Assembly (NCBI GenBank): GCA_016302585.1
Contig: JAEDNI010000022.1
Location: 1 to 30,593, forward strand
Length of the DNA: 30,593 nucleotides
Source: Paludibacteraceae bacterium
GTDB lineage: Bacteria > Bacteroidota > Bacteroidia > Bacteroidales > Paludibacteraceae
Direction: 5' to 3'
Position 1 is the first letter of the stretch, and every line of letters starts with the position of its first letter. A model generated the notes under the pieces. That model worked only from the letters and a program-made list of their open reading frames with translations. It was not told where the DNA came from and made no database searches. A program made the position numbers and the translations under genes. Below, in pieces: positions 6,539 through 14,420 of the stretch.

Positions 6539-7216
6539 ATGCAAGTTAAGAAATCTGAAAAAGCCAGTTTGGAGAAGGACAAACTCGTCTATGTATTGAT
6601 GGGTTTGGTCTTTGTGCTCAGCCTCGTTTACGTAGCGCTTGAGTGGACTGAGAAAGAGGTGACTAAGTATGAAGTGACCGACACAGAGTTCCTCTTTGAG
6701 GAAGAAGTAGAGATCCAACAGACGACTCAGGAGACTCCTCCCCCTCCCCCACCCCCTGCTGTACAGGAAGTGGAAGTGCTGAACGTCGTGGAGGATAACG
6801 TTGAGACCGAGTCGATCGAGGTGAACACCGAGGAGACGGAGCAAGAGGTTGTTATCGCAGCGCCGGTAGAGGCTCCTGTTGAGGAAGAGGAAGAAGAGGT
6901 TATCTTCGTCGTTGTAGAGAAGATGCCGGAGTTCCCGGGTGGACAACAAGCGTTATTCAAATACCTGAGCGAGAACGTGAAGTATCCGGTTATCGCGCAG
7001 GAGAACGGTATCCAAGGTCGTGTGATCTGCCAGTTCGTTGTTAACAAAGACGGTTCGATCGTGGAAGTGGAAGTCGTTCGTTCCGGTGGTGATCCTTCGC
7101 TGGACAAAGAGGCGGTTCGCGTCATCAAGTCCATGCCGAAATGGAAACCGGGTCAACAACGTGGCAAACCCGTGCGCGTAAAATATACCGTGCCGGTTAA
7201 CTTCAAGCTCCAATAA
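6539..7216 (+). CDS. TonB-family energy transducer
   Basis: The 225-residue protein has a short basic cytoplasmic N-terminus, one membrane segment near residues 16-35, and a periplasmic linker. The linker has a run of seven prolines (about 67-73) and long acidic stretches. The C-terminal TonB domain starts at about residue 129 with MPEFPGGQQALFKYL. The domain includes QGRVICQFVVNKDGSI and the closing VRVKYTVPVNF strand typical of Bacteroidota TonB. It couples the ExbBD proton motor to outer-membrane receptors; one such receptor is encoded at the right end of this window. ExbB/ExbD are not next to it. The gene has its own promoter. Confidence 0.9.
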   Translation: MQVKKSEKASLEKDKLVYVLMGLVFVLSLVYVALEWTEKEVTKYEVTDTEFLFEEEVEIQQTTQETPPPPPPPAVQEVEVLNVVEDNVETESIEVNTEETEQEVVIAAPVEAPVEEEEEEVIFVVVEKMPEFPGGQQALFKYLSENVKYPVIAQENGIQGRVICQFVVNKDGSIVEVEVVRSGGDPSLDKEAVRVIKSMPKWKPGQQRGKPVRVKYTVPVNFKLQ

Positions 7217-7220
7217 TAGT

Positions 7221-7313
7221 AGAAAGTCGAAAGACAAAAGACCGGTCACGTTGTGACCTCAAAGACTCTTTCTACTTTGAGCGAAGCGGTCTTTCTACTT
7301 TGAGCGAAGCGGT
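7221..7313. repeat. Repeat cluster between tonB and recG
   Basis: Three 7-nt units (GAAAGTC, GAAAGAC, AAAAGAC, at 7222-7242) are followed by a perfect hairpin GGTCAC/GTGACC with loop GTT (7244-7258). A perfect 23-bp tandem duplication follows (7268-7290 and 7291-7313), ending five bases before the recG start. The duplicated unit carries the reverse complement of the AGAAAG-type word. The hairpin may end the tonB transcript weakly, but no T-run follows. Confidence 0.85.
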
Positions 7314-7318
7314 CTATA

Positions 7319-9448
7319 ATGGAATTATCTCAACGAGACATAACCTATTGTAAGAATGTCGGTGCTAAGCGTGCCGACATTCTTCGTAAAGAACTGAGTG
7401 TGAACACCGCACTCGAGTTGCTGGTGAAGTGTCCGCCGTACAAGTATATCGACCGCAGTCGGTTCTATAAGATAGCCGAGTTAGACGACGAAGATACATA
7501 TGTTCAAATTGTCGGCGAAGTGACGGAATGGCATACGATAGGTATCGGTAAGGCGCAGCGGCTGAGTGCCACGTTCTTCGACGGCACGCATCAATGCGAG
7601 TTAGTCTGGTTCCAGGGGGTCAAGTACGTCAAGTTACAGCGTAATGTGCCCTATTTGCTCTTTGGAAAGCCGTCCCGCTTTAATCATATCTATAACTTCG
7701 TTCATCCGGAACTGACACCGATGAGTAAGGTGACTCCGGAGATGACGCAGGGCTTGGAGCCGTACTACAACACGACGGAGACCATGAAACGGCATGGACT
7801 CAACTCCAAAGCCATACGCTCCATCATCGCGGAGTTGTTGCCGGATCTGAAGCAAGGTATTCCCGATACGATAGGCGCGGATATATTACAACGCTATCGG
7901 TTGATGAGTTTGACGGATGCACTCATCAACGTCCATTTCCCGAAAGACACCCTCGCCATGCAAAACGCACGGGCGAGACTCAAGTTCGAAGAGCTGTTCT
8001 ACATCCAGCTGCAGATCCTGCGTGTGATGAAACGTAGGGAGCAGAATCCGGGTTATACTTTCCCGCTGGTTGGCAGTCGTTTTCATGCGTTGTATAAATC
8101 CCTGCCCTTCGACCTGACGGGCGCGCAGAAACGGGTGATTCATGAGATTCACGACGACCTGAAGAGCGGCCACCAGATGAATCGTTTGCTGCAAGGCGAT
8201 GTGGGTTCGGGTAAGACCTTAGTAGCGTTGTTATGCTGTCTGTTGGCGGTAGATAACGGGTATCAAGCCTGTATCATGGCGCCGACGGAGATCTTGGCGA
8301 ACCAGCACTACGAGACCCTCAAAGCGTTCTTGGCTCCGTTGGGCGATGCGGTACATGTAGCGTTATTGACAGGTTCGACGACGGCGAAGAACCGTGTGCC
8401 GATTCATAACGGTCTGCTCAACGGCACCATCCATATACTCATCGGTACGCACGCGTTACTGGAGGATAACGTGCAGTGGCAGAACTTGGGATTTGTGGTG
8501 ATTGATGAGCAACACCGCTTCGGCGTAGCACAACGGGCAAAACTTTGGAGCAAGACCCGGCGCGTCGCCGGAGACGGAAATACGATGCCGGATTGTCCTC
8601 CCCACATCCTCGTCATGACCGCGACACCGATCCCCCGCACCTTGGCAATGACCGTCTATGGCGATCTCCAGGTCTCCATCATCGACGAGCTTCCACCGGG
8701 ACGTAAGCCCGTGCAGACCATCCACTACTCCATCCAACGCCGCGCACAGGTGTACGCCTTCCTGCGCAAGCAGATCCAGGACGGACGGCAGGTGTATGTA
8801 GTCTATCCGTTGATTAAAGAGAACGAGAAGATGGACCTGCTGGATCTGCAGAACGGCTTTAATGAGTTATGCGAGGCTTTTCCGGACTGCAAGATCTCGA
8901 TGGTTCACGGGCAGATGAAGGCCGCAGACAAAGACCTGCAGATGCAGCGTTTTGTTAGCGGCGAGACGCAGATACTCGTCGCGACGACCGTCATTGAGGT
9001 GGGAGTGAACGTGCCCAACGCGACCGTCATGATGATCCAGAATGCCGAGCGGTTCGGTCTGAGCCAGTTACACCAGTTACGCGGTCGAGTAGGTCGCGGA
9101 GGAGACCAGAGTTATTGTTTGCTTCTGACCGACCAGGAGTTGAGTAAAGATACCCGCAAACGTATGGAAATTATGGTAGCCACGAATGACGGTTTCCGCA
9201 TCGCGGAGGCGGACTTGGCTCTACGCGGACCAGGTGATTTACAAGGCACGCTGCAGTCCGGAACGCCGTTTGAACTGCATATAGCGAATTTAGCGACGGA
9301 TGGTCAGATAGTAACGTTGGCACGTCAGGCCGCCAAAGAGATACTGGATAAAGATCCCCTTTTGGAAGATCAAATGAACCGAATTTACAAGCATCAATTG
9401 GATATTCTGCGCGTTAAACAGAGTTTCAATTGGAGCGAGATCAGTTAG
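7319..9448 (+). CDS. recG: ATP-dependent DNA helicase RecG
   Basis: The 709-residue protein matches full-length RecG. An N-terminal wedge/OB domain recognises branched DNA. Two RecA-like helicase lobes follow, with Walker A GDVGSGKT near residues 293-300, VVIDEQHRFG near 393-402 (DEQH box), VMTATPIPRTLAM after it, and the lobe-2 motifs TTVIEVGVNVPNAT and QLRGRVGRG. The C-terminal segment is the RecG-specific TRKRMEIM..NDGFRIAEADL..RGPGDLQGT block. It remodels stalled forks and Holliday junctions. No promoter was found between tonB and recG, so read-through from tonB across the repeat cluster is likely. The start follows directly from the 23-bp tandem repeat. Confidence 0.96.
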   Translation: MELSQRDITYCKNVGAKRADILRKELSVNTALELLVKCPPYKYIDRSRFYKIAELDDEDTYVQIVGEVTEWHTIGIGKAQRLSATFFDGTHQCELVWFQGVKYVKLQRNVPYLLFGKPSRFNHIYNFVHPELTPMSKVTPEMTQGLEPYYNTTETMKRHGLNSKAIRSIIAELLPDLKQGIPDTIGADILQRYRLMSLTDALINVHFPKDTLAMQNARARLKFEELFYIQLQILRVMKRREQNPGYTFPLVGSRFHALYKSLPFDLTGAQKRVIHEIHDDLKSGHQMNRLLQGDVGSGKTLVALLCCLLAVDNGYQACIMAPTEILANQHYETLKAFLAPLGDAVHVALLTGSTTAKNRVPIHNGLLNGTIHILIGTHALLEDNVQWQNLGFVVIDEQHRFGVAQRAKLWSKTRRVAGDGNTMPDCPPHILVMTATPIPRTLAMTVYGDLQVSIIDELPPGRKPVQTIHYSIQRRAQVYAFLRKQIQDGRQVYVVYPLIKENEKMDLLDLQNGFNELCEAFPDCKISMVHGQMKAADKDLQMQRFVSGETQILVATTVIEVGVNVPNATVMMIQNAERFGLSQLHQLRGRVGRGGDQSYCLLLTDQELSKDTRKRMEIMVATNDGFRIAEADLALRGPGDLQGTLQSGTPFELHIANLATDGQIVTLARQAAKEILDKDPLLEDQMNRIYKHQLDILRVKQSFNWSEIS

Positions 9449-9478
9449 TACTAATTTTGCGGACAAATAGCAAAAAAT

Positions 9479-9504
9479 AAAGGACTCACCGAAGTGGGTC
9501 CTTT
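9479..9504. terminator. Bidirectional terminator between recG and rpsU
   Basis: AAAGGACTCAC (9479-9489) pairs with GTGGGTCCTTT (9494-9504). Read on the minus strand the loop is a UUCG tetraloop closed by C-G, and it is followed by TTTATTTTTT, so it fits rpsU best. On the plus strand the T-run is weaker. Confidence 0.85.
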
Positions 9505-9528
9505 ATTTGTAATGATGGAGGTCATTCA

Positions 9529-9723
9529 TTACATATCGTCATGAGCGTGCAACGACTGCACATACTTCGCATGTGCCATCTTCACACGTTTCAGCTCGCT
9601 CGGTTTGTCGAACTGTTGGCGACGACGGAGCTCTTTAACGACACCCGTCTTATCGAATTTGCGTTTGAATTTCTTAATCGCGCGCTCGATGTTCTCACCT
9701 TCTTTAACAGGAACGATAATCAT
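9529..9723 (-). CDS. rpsU: 30S ribosomal protein bS21
   Basis: The 64-residue product begins MIIVPVKEGENIERAIKKFKR and is Arg/Lys-rich, as expected for S21. The start is at 9723 (cat at 9721-9723): a full Shine-Dalgarno, AAAGGAGGT, lies 7 nt upstream (9731-9739). An upstream in-frame ATG at 9780 would fall inside the tRNA gene. In this phylum such a strong Shine-Dalgarno is exceptional. Work in Flavobacterium indicates that bS21 helps hide the anti-Shine-Dalgarno in the ribosome and that rpsU uses a strong site for self-regulation; this sequence fits that model. tRNA-Leu ends 20 nt before the start codon on the same strand, so both are probably in one transcript. Confidence 0.95.
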   Translation of the reverse strand: MIIVPVKEGENIERAIKKFKRKFDKTGVVKELRRRQQFDKPSELKRVKMAHAKYVQSLHAHDDM

Positions 9724-9730
9724 TGCATTC

Positions 9731-9739
9731 ACCTCCTTT
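9731..9739 (-). promoter_or_regulatory. Strong Shine-Dalgarno of rpsU
   Basis: AAAGGAGGT on the minus strand, 7 nt before the ATG. It is the only full-strength site seen before a supported gene in this window and decides the rpsU start. Confidence 0.9.
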
Positions 9740-9743
9740 CTTG

Positions 9744-9823
9744 TACCCAGGGCCGGGATCGAACCGGCACGGTTTCCCATTGGTGTTTGAGACCAACGCG
9801 TCTACCAATTCCGCCACCTGGGC
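9744..9823 (-). tRNA. tRNA-Leu (CAA)
   Basis: The acceptor stem GCCCAGG (9823-9817) pairs with CCTGGGT (9751-9745), with a G-U at the end and discriminator A at 9744. The anticodon arm is TTGGT, loop CTCAAAC, ACCAA, giving anticodon CAA for UUG. A leucine-type variable arm and the GGTTCGATCCC T-loop follow. No CCA is encoded. It has its own promoter and is followed at once by rpsU. Confidence 0.95.
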
Positions 9824-9893
9824 TTCGCGCGAGCGAAGACTTAATTAGGATTCGCGAGCGCGACTTCCCGCCTTTTGAGGCGAAAAGCGGGTG

Positions 9894-9925
9894 CAAAAGT
9901 ACTGCTTTTTTTTGAATTGACCAAA
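9894..9925 (-). promoter_or_regulatory. Promoter of tRNA-Leu-rpsU
   Basis: On the minus strand TTTG (9925-9922) and TACTTTTG (9901-9894) are 20 nt apart. The tRNA 5' end is about 70 nt downstream. Confidence 0.85.
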
Positions 9926-9940
9926 AAAAATTGCACTTTT

Positions 9941-9972
9941 TTTGCATAAATGCGCATTTTTTTGTATTTTTG
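9941..9972 (+). promoter_or_regulatory. Promoter of tcdA
   Basis: TTTG at 9941-9944 and TATTTTTG at 9965-9972, 20 nt apart. It is divergent from the tRNA-Leu promoter, with only 15 bp between the two -33 boxes. The leader is about 10-15 nt. Confidence 0.85.
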
Positions 9973-9988
9973 CGCTCAAATTGAATGA

Positions 9989-10687
9989 ATGATGGACGAA
10001 TTTTTCAGCAGAAGTGAAGCTTTATTGGGTGCTAAAGCCATGGAAGCCCTGCGCGCTAAGAAGGTGATCATCTTCGGCGTAGGGGGAGTAGGTTCGTATG
10101 CCGCAGAGGCATTGGTTCGTACGGGTCTAACGCACCTGACGATCGTGGATGGGGATACTGTACAGCCGAGTAATATCAACCGACAATTGCCAGCCACGCG
10201 GGCGACGATGGGTATGCCGAAAGTGGAGGCCTTGAAAGCACGACTGCTGGAGATCAATCCGGAGGCAGAGATAGAGGCGCGGAAAGAAATGGTGAATGGT
10301 GAATGGTTAATGGTGAATGGATTAGAAGGGTATGACTACATCATCGATGCCATCGATAGCGTGAATGACAAGACAGACCTTATTATTAGCGCGACGCGCG
10401 CACGCGTAAAGATCTTCAGTTCGATGGGAGCCGCTTTGCGTTTTGATCCGACGAAGGTGACGACGGGCGAGTTGATGGACATCAAAGGTGATGCGCTCGC
10501 CAAGGCCGTGCGTGCGCGCATGAAAAAGCTGGAAGTTCATCCATACAAAAAAGTACGCTGCGTCTATTCGAGTGAACAGGCGCAGCGCTGTGAGACACGA
10601 GGGAGTCTGATGCAAGTGACTGCGGTGTTTGGTTTAACACTCGCATCCCTCGTCATTTCCGATATTACAAACCAAGCGAAGCTTTGA
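9989..10687 (+). CDS. tcdA: tRNA threonylcarbamoyladenosine dehydratase (TcdA, ThiF family)
   Basis: The 232-residue protein is an E1-like adenylating enzyme. The nucleotide loop FGVGGVGSYAAEAL lies near residues 30-43, followed by DGDTVQPSNINRQLPA, and by CVYSSEQ in the C-terminal part. TcdA activates and cyclises t6A37 in tRNAs, which sharpens ANN-codon decoding. Length is slightly below the usual 240-270. Five 7-nt repeat units add residues 100-112 (MVNGEWLMVNG) right after the AdoMP-binding half. Two adjacent ATGs allow a start one codon later. Its last 23 nt overlap the convergent phosphohexomutase gene. Confidence 0.9.
   Translation: MMDEFFSRSEALLGAKAMEALRAKKVIIFGVGGVGSYAAEALVRTGLTHLTIVDGDTVQPSNINRQLPATRATMGMPKVEALKARLLEINPEAEIEARKEMVNGEWLMVNGLEGYDYIIDAIDSVNDKTDLIISATRARVKIFSSMGAALRFDPTKVTTGELMDIKGDALAKAVRARMKKLEVHPYKKVRCVYSSEQAQRCETRGSLMQVTAVFGLTLASLVISDITNQAKL
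10288..10322. repeat. 7-nt tandem repeat inside tcdA
   Basis: Five phased units: AATGGTG, AATGGTG, AATGGTT, AATGGTG, AATGGAT. A perfect array would read TGG TGA in this frame. The third unit has T in place of G, so the codon is TTA and the frame stays open. Confidence 0.92.
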
Positions 10688-12446
10688 TAGCGGGAACGCG
10701 GGCTTCGGCTTCAGCGGTGCAGCGCTCGTAGTCGGCACCGGTGAAGGGTTTGCCGGACTTAACCGGGATCTCGAAGTAGAACTTGATCTTCGGTTCGGTT
10801 CCTGACGGACGAACGGAAACCTTGAGGCCACCTTCGGTGAAGTATTGGAGCACATTCGAAGTAGCGTTCAGCGGCATCTCTATTTTTTCATTTTCCCATT
10901 TACCATTTTCCCATTTTTTCTGTTCGAGAAGTTTAAAGTCTTTGATCTTGATGACTTTCTCTCCGGCAATCTCCATCGGCGGATTCTCGCGGTAGTTCTT
11001 CATCATAGCCTGGATCTCCTCGGCACCCGTCTTACCCGGACGAACGACGTTGATGGTCGTCTCTTTCTGGAAACCGTAGTCCTCGTAAATCTTGAGCAGG
11101 TAGTCATAGAGGGTCATGCCGTTGTCCTTGGCGTACGCAGCGATCTCGCAGATGAGGCAGATAGCCGAAGGCGAACATTTATCACGTACCGCATCGTACG
11201 GCAGGAAGCCGAAGGACTCTTCACCGCCACCGATATACTTGCGTTTGCCTTCCCACATACGGATACGGTTAGCAATCCACTTGAAGCCTGTGTATTCGTC
11301 GGTGAGGGTTACGCCCTGTGCGTCCGCGATCTTACGGATGAGTTCGGAGGTAACGATGGTCTTGACGATATACATGTCGTCGCGGAGTTTGCCGAGGCGC
11401 TTCATGTTATTGATGATGTAGTAGTGGTACATGATGTTCGTCTGGTTACCGTTAATGATGACCCATTCGCCCTTGTCGTTGCGGCAGACGATCGCAATAC
11501 GGTCCGCATCCGGGTCGGAAGCGATAACGAGGTCGGCGCCCAGTTTGGTACCGAGTTTCATACCGAGGGTCATAGCCTCCGCGTTCTCGGGGTTCGGAGA
11601 AACGACAGTCGGGAAGTTACCGTCGATCACCATCTGCTCGGGCACTACGTGGATGTTTTGGAATCCCCAGCTGCGGAGACACATCGGCACGATCTGACGT
11701 CCGGCACCGTGCATCGGGGTGTAAACGATATTGAGGTCTTTCTGACGCAGGATGGAGTCTTGGTCGATCATAACGCTCTTAACCGCCATCATGTAGTCGT
11801 AGTCCATCTCACCACCGATGATCTCGATGAGATCCTTGTTAGCCTCCCATTTCACATCCGCGAGGGTTACTTTATTCACCTCTTCGATGATACCCTGGTC
11901 GTGCGGTTGGAGCACTTGAGAACCATCCTCCCAGTAAGCCTTGTATCCGTTGTACTCTTTCGGGTTGTGGGACGCGGTGACGTTCACACCACCCTGGCAT
12001 TTGAGATGACGGATAGCAAACGAACACTCCGGAGTCGGGCGGAGGGACTCGAAGAGATAAACCTGAATACCGTTCGCAGAGAAGATGTTTGCTACAGTCT
12101 CGGCGAAGAGACGACCGTTGTTACGGCAGTCGTGACCAACAACCACAGCTACGCGGCCGTTCTGTACATTCTGGAATCCACCCTCTTTCTGCACTTTGAG
12201 CAGGTAGTTCGCATAGCCTTGGGTAGCCATAGCTACGATGTATTTATTCATACGGTTGGTACCCGGGCCCATAATACCGCGAAGTCCGCCAGTACCGAAT
12301 TCGAGGGTACGATAGAAAGCATCGATGAGCTCAGTCTTGTCCTCTGCCTCCATCATCGCCTTCACTTGTGCGCGAGTTTCCGCGTCAAACGGTTCGCGGG
12401 TCCATACTTCCGCAATCTCCATTACTTTTTTCAGTTCTTCATTCAT
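10665..12446 (-). CDS. Phosphoglucomutase/phosphomannomutase
   Basis: The 593-residue alpha-D-phosphohexomutase has the phosphoserine loop TASHNP with Ser159, the metal loop DPDADR at 311-316, the sugar-binding GGEES at 407-411 and the phosphate-binding RPSGTEPK at 546-553. It interconverts hexose 1- and 6-phosphates for glycogen, nucleotide-sugar and envelope synthesis. Length and order match the bacterial PgcA-like group. A repeat-derived Trp/Glu/Asn/Lys stretch occupies about residues 509-523, between domains 3 and 4. The gene is last in the hflX-hpt run, separated from hpt by a 44-nt gap filled with 8-nt repeats, and overlaps tcdA by 23 bp at the 3' end. Confidence 0.95.
   Translation of the reverse strand: MNEELKKVMEIAEVWTREPFDAETRAQVKAMMEAEDKTELIDAFYRTLEFGTGGLRGIMGPGTNRMNKYIVAMATQGYANYLLKVQKEGGFQNVQNGRVAVVVGHDCRNNGRLFAETVANIFSANGIQVYLFESLRPTPECSFAIRHLKCQGGVNVTASHNPKEYNGYKAYWEDGSQVLQPHDQGIIEEVNKVTLADVKWEANKDLIEIIGGEMDYDYMMAVKSVMIDQDSILRQKDLNIVYTPMHGAGRQIVPMCLRSWGFQNIHVVPEQMVIDGNFPTVVSPNPENAEAMTLGMKLGTKLGADLVIASDPDADRIAIVCRNDKGEWVIINGNQTNIMYHYYIINNMKRLGKLRDDMYIVKTIVTSELIRKIADAQGVTLTDEYTGFKWIANRIRMWEGKRKYIGGGEESFGFLPYDAVRDKCSPSAICLICEIAAYAKDNGMTLYDYLLKIYEDYGFQKETTINVVRPGKTGAEEIQAMMKNYRENPPMEIAGEKVIKIKDFKLLEQKKWENGKWENEKIEMPLNATSNVLQYFTEGGLKVSVRPSGTEPKIKFYFEIPVKSGKPFTGADYERCTAEAEARVPAIKASLGL
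10881..10918. repeat. 7-8-nt repeat inside the phosphohexomutase gene
   Basis: Read on the minus strand, degenerate AAAATGG/TAAATGGG-type units repeat four times. They encode the QKKWENGKWENEKIEM stretch. The spacing alternates between 7 and 8 nt, so this array is less regular than the others. Confidence 0.8.
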
Positions 12447-12458
12447 GGCAAATAAATA

Positions 12459-12493
12459 TTAAATTGTTAATATGTTAAGCTGTTAAATTGTTA
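12459..12493. repeat. 8-nt tandem repeat between hpt and the phosphohexomutase gene
   Basis: TTAAATTG, TTAATATG, TTAAGCTG and TTAAATTG, then TTA. The last unit overlaps the hpt stop codon. It shares the GTTAA core and 8-nt period of the repeat at 4488. Confidence 0.85.
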
Positions 12494-13033
12494 TTTTTTG
12501 ACTTTGTAAATAGCATCGAGGTTACGGACGAAGCCGTCAAAATCGAGGCCGTACCCGATAACAAACTCCTCGGATATCTCTCTTCCGAGATAGTCGGGTT
12601 TGGCGTCCGGGTACTCGAGTTTGGTGGGTTTAAAGAGCAGAGAAGCGACGCGCACAGACGAAGCGCCGAGTCCGCGCATATGCTCCTTGAGTTGATGGAT
12701 AGTAAGGCCCGTGTCCACAATATCTTCCACGATGATGACATCGCGGTTCTCCACTACCTGCTGCAGGGGCACGATGAATTCGAGTTTTCCTGTAGACGAC
12801 ATGCCCCAATAGGAGCTGACACGAATGAAAGTCACCTCACAGCGCACGTTGTCAAGCGCCCTGAGGAGGTCCGAAGCGAACACAAAGGCACCGTTCAGCA
12901 CGACGACAAAGAGGGGTTCTTTGCCCTGATAGTCCTTACTAATTTTTTTAGCCACTTGCTTCACATCCTTCGCGATTTCCTCGGGAGTGAACCATTCTTC
13001 AAAATGATAACCTTGTTCGTCAATTGTCCTCAT
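12491..13033 (-). CDS. hpt: Hypoxanthine phosphoribosyltransferase
   Basis: The 180-residue protein has the PRPP-binding motif VIIVEDIVDTGLT around residues 99-111 and the family's LFVVVLNGAFVFASDLLRAL segment near 41-60. It salvages hypoxanthine (and probably guanine) to the nucleotide with PRPP in the cytoplasm. Length is typical. The start overlaps the hflX end by 14 nt, so the pair is likely co-translated. Confidence 0.94.
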   Translation of the reverse strand: MRTIDEQGYHFEEWFTPEEIAKDVKQVAKKISKDYQGKEPLFVVVLNGAFVFASDLLRALDNVRCEVTFIRVSSYWGMSSTGKLEFIVPLQQVVENRDVIIVEDIVDTGLTIHQLKEHMRGLGASSVRVASLLFKPTKLEYPDAKPDYLGREISEEFVIGYGLDFDGFVRNLDAIYKVKK

Positions 13034-14288
13034 AGTTCTGAAACAAAAAATCGTTGTATGGGTATCGTTTTATATGGATTGCTTTCACGCGCTCGTAAAG
13101 GAGTGCGCGGAGGGCATCGATATTTTCTTTGTTTTTGGCAGAGATGAAGATGCAGTCCTCGCCCAAACGGGACATCCAGCTCTTCTGCAGGTCGGCCAAA
13201 GAGAGGTTCTCGCGCTGAATAGGCGTGAGGTCGTCTTCCTCCTTGGGGATATAGGTAAAATTGTCTATTTTGTTAAAAACCACAATACGTGGCTTTTCGC
13301 CACGATTTGTGATTTGTAATTTGTGATTTGTGACATTTTCGTTGCCGCAAATTTCATTTATTGTCTGCTCCACCACTTCGTATTGCTCCTCAAAGTTCGA
13401 ATGGGAGATATCGACCACATGCACGAGCAGATCGGCTTCGCGCACCTCGTCCAGGGTTGATTTGAAGGACTCGACGAGATGATGCGGCAGTTTGCGGATG
13501 AAACCGACCGTATCGGAGAGCAGGAACGGCAGATTCTCGACCGTCACTTTTCGAACGGTAGTATCGAGGGTAGCAAAGAGTTTATTCTCCGCGAACACAT
13601 CGGACTTGGAGAGCAGATTCATGAGGGTGGACTTACCGACATTGGTATAACCGACGAGCGCGACGCGTACCATCTTTCCGCGATGTTGGCGCTGGGTTGC
13701 CATCTGTTTATCAATCGTTTTGAGTTGCTCACGCAGGAGGGCGATACGTTGCCCGATGACCCGTTTATCCGCCTCAATCTGGGTCTCACCCATACCGCGA
13801 TTGGTACCACCACCGCCTCGCTGGCGATCCAAGTGCGACCACATACGTGTCAGACGAGGCAACATATATTGCAAATGCGCCATCTCGACCTGGGTCTTCG
13901 CGTAAGAGGTCTGGGCGCGCTGAAGGAAGATCTCGAGGATAAGAATAGTGCGATCGATGACACGGACGTCCGGGAGGCCTTTGTGATTAAGCGCTTTCTC
14001 GATATTACGTATCTGCCGCGGGGAGAGTTCGTCGTCGAAGATCACGACGTCTATGGGATGATGCTCCCGTATATATTGGTCGATTTCATCGAGTTTGCCC
14101 TCGCCCACATAGGTAGCCGTAATCGGAAGATTCAATCGCTGGGTGAACCGTTTGACGGAAACGATACCATGTGTGTCGGCCAGAAAAGCCAACTCATCCA
14201 GGTATTCTTTGGTGCGTTCTTCCGGTTGATTAGGAGTTATCAATCCCACCAATACTGCGTGCTCTATGTAAGGCTTAATTTCTATCAT
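13020..14288 (-). CDS. hflX: Ribosome-associated GTPase HflX
   Basis: The product is a 422-residue HflX GTPase. The N-terminal HflX domain ends in a glycine-rich RGGGGTNRGMGETQIE block (about 157-172). The G domain has GYTNVGKST (213-221), DTVG (259-262) and NKID (339-342). HflX binds and splits stalled 70S ribosomes. I chose the ATG at 14288 (MIEIKPYIEH) because the in-frame ATG at 14306 lies inside the -7 promoter box. A 7-nt repeat adds residues 318-330 (NVTNHKLQITNRG) just before the G4 strand. The gene heads the hflX-hpt-phosphohexomutase run. Confidence 0.95.
   Translation of the reverse strand: MIEIKPYIEHAVLVGLITPNQPEERTKEYLDELAFLADTHGIVSVKRFTQRLNLPITATYVGEGKLDEIDQYIREHHPIDVVIFDDELSPRQIRNIEKALNHKGLPDVRVIDRTILILEIFLQRAQTSYAKTQVEMAHLQYMLPRLTRMWSHLDRQRGGGGTNRGMGETQIEADKRVIGQRIALLREQLKTIDKQMATQRQHRGKMVRVALVGYTNVGKSTLMNLLSKSDVFAENKLFATLDTTVRKVTVENLPFLLSDTVGFIRKLPHHLVESFKSTLDEVREADLLVHVVDISHSNFEEQYEVVEQTINEICGNENVTNHKLQITNRGEKPRIVVFNKIDNFTYIPKEEDDLTPIQRENLSLADLQKSWMSRLGEDCIFISAKNKENIDALRALLYERVKAIHIKRYPYNDFLFQNYEDN
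13304..13331. repeat. 7-nt tandem repeat inside hflX
   Basis: Four phased units on the plus strand: GATTTGT, GATTTGT, AATTTGT, GATTTGT. In hflX they encode a polar stretch inserted between helix alpha-3 and the NKID strand of the G domain. Confidence 0.9.
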
Positions 14289-14303
14289 ACATCTTTGCGG
14301 GTG

Positions 14304-14335
14304 CAAAGATACACAAAAAAAATGATATACACAAA
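14304..14335 (-). promoter_or_regulatory. Promoter of hflX
   Basis: On the minus strand TTTG (14335-14332) and TATCTTTG (14311-14304), 20 nt apart. It sits directly downstream of the rpsO terminator and leaves a leader of about 10 nt. Confidence 0.85.
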
Positions 14336-14361
14336 AAAAATCGCCCTAATGAGCGATTTTT
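14336..14361 (-). terminator. Terminator of rpsO
   Basis: AAAAATCGC (14361-14353 on the minus strand) pairs with GCGATTTTT (14344-14336), with an 8-nt loop, followed on that strand by more Ts. It abuts the -33 box of hflX. Confidence 0.8.
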
Positions 14362-14365
14362 TGTT

Positions 14366-14392
14366 GTTTTCGTAGTTTTTGTAGTTTTCGTA
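14366..14392. repeat. 9-nt tandem repeat downstream of rpsO
   Basis: Three phased units: GTTTTCGTA, GTTTTTGTA, GTTTTCGTA. It lies between the rpsO stop codon and its terminator. Confidence 0.85.
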
Positions 14393-14420
14393 TATTACGA
14401 AAAATACGCGAAGCTTTCGC

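Noticed and set aside
9724..9780. N-terminally extended rpsU start at 9780
   Set aside because: The extension would translate the 3' half of tRNA-Leu, and the strong Shine-Dalgarno points to the ATG at 9723.
10845..12455. Long plus-strand open frame of 536 codons
   Set aside because: It is antisense to the phosphohexomutase gene, whose motifs are complete and correctly ordered. The plus-strand translation has no recognisable domain.
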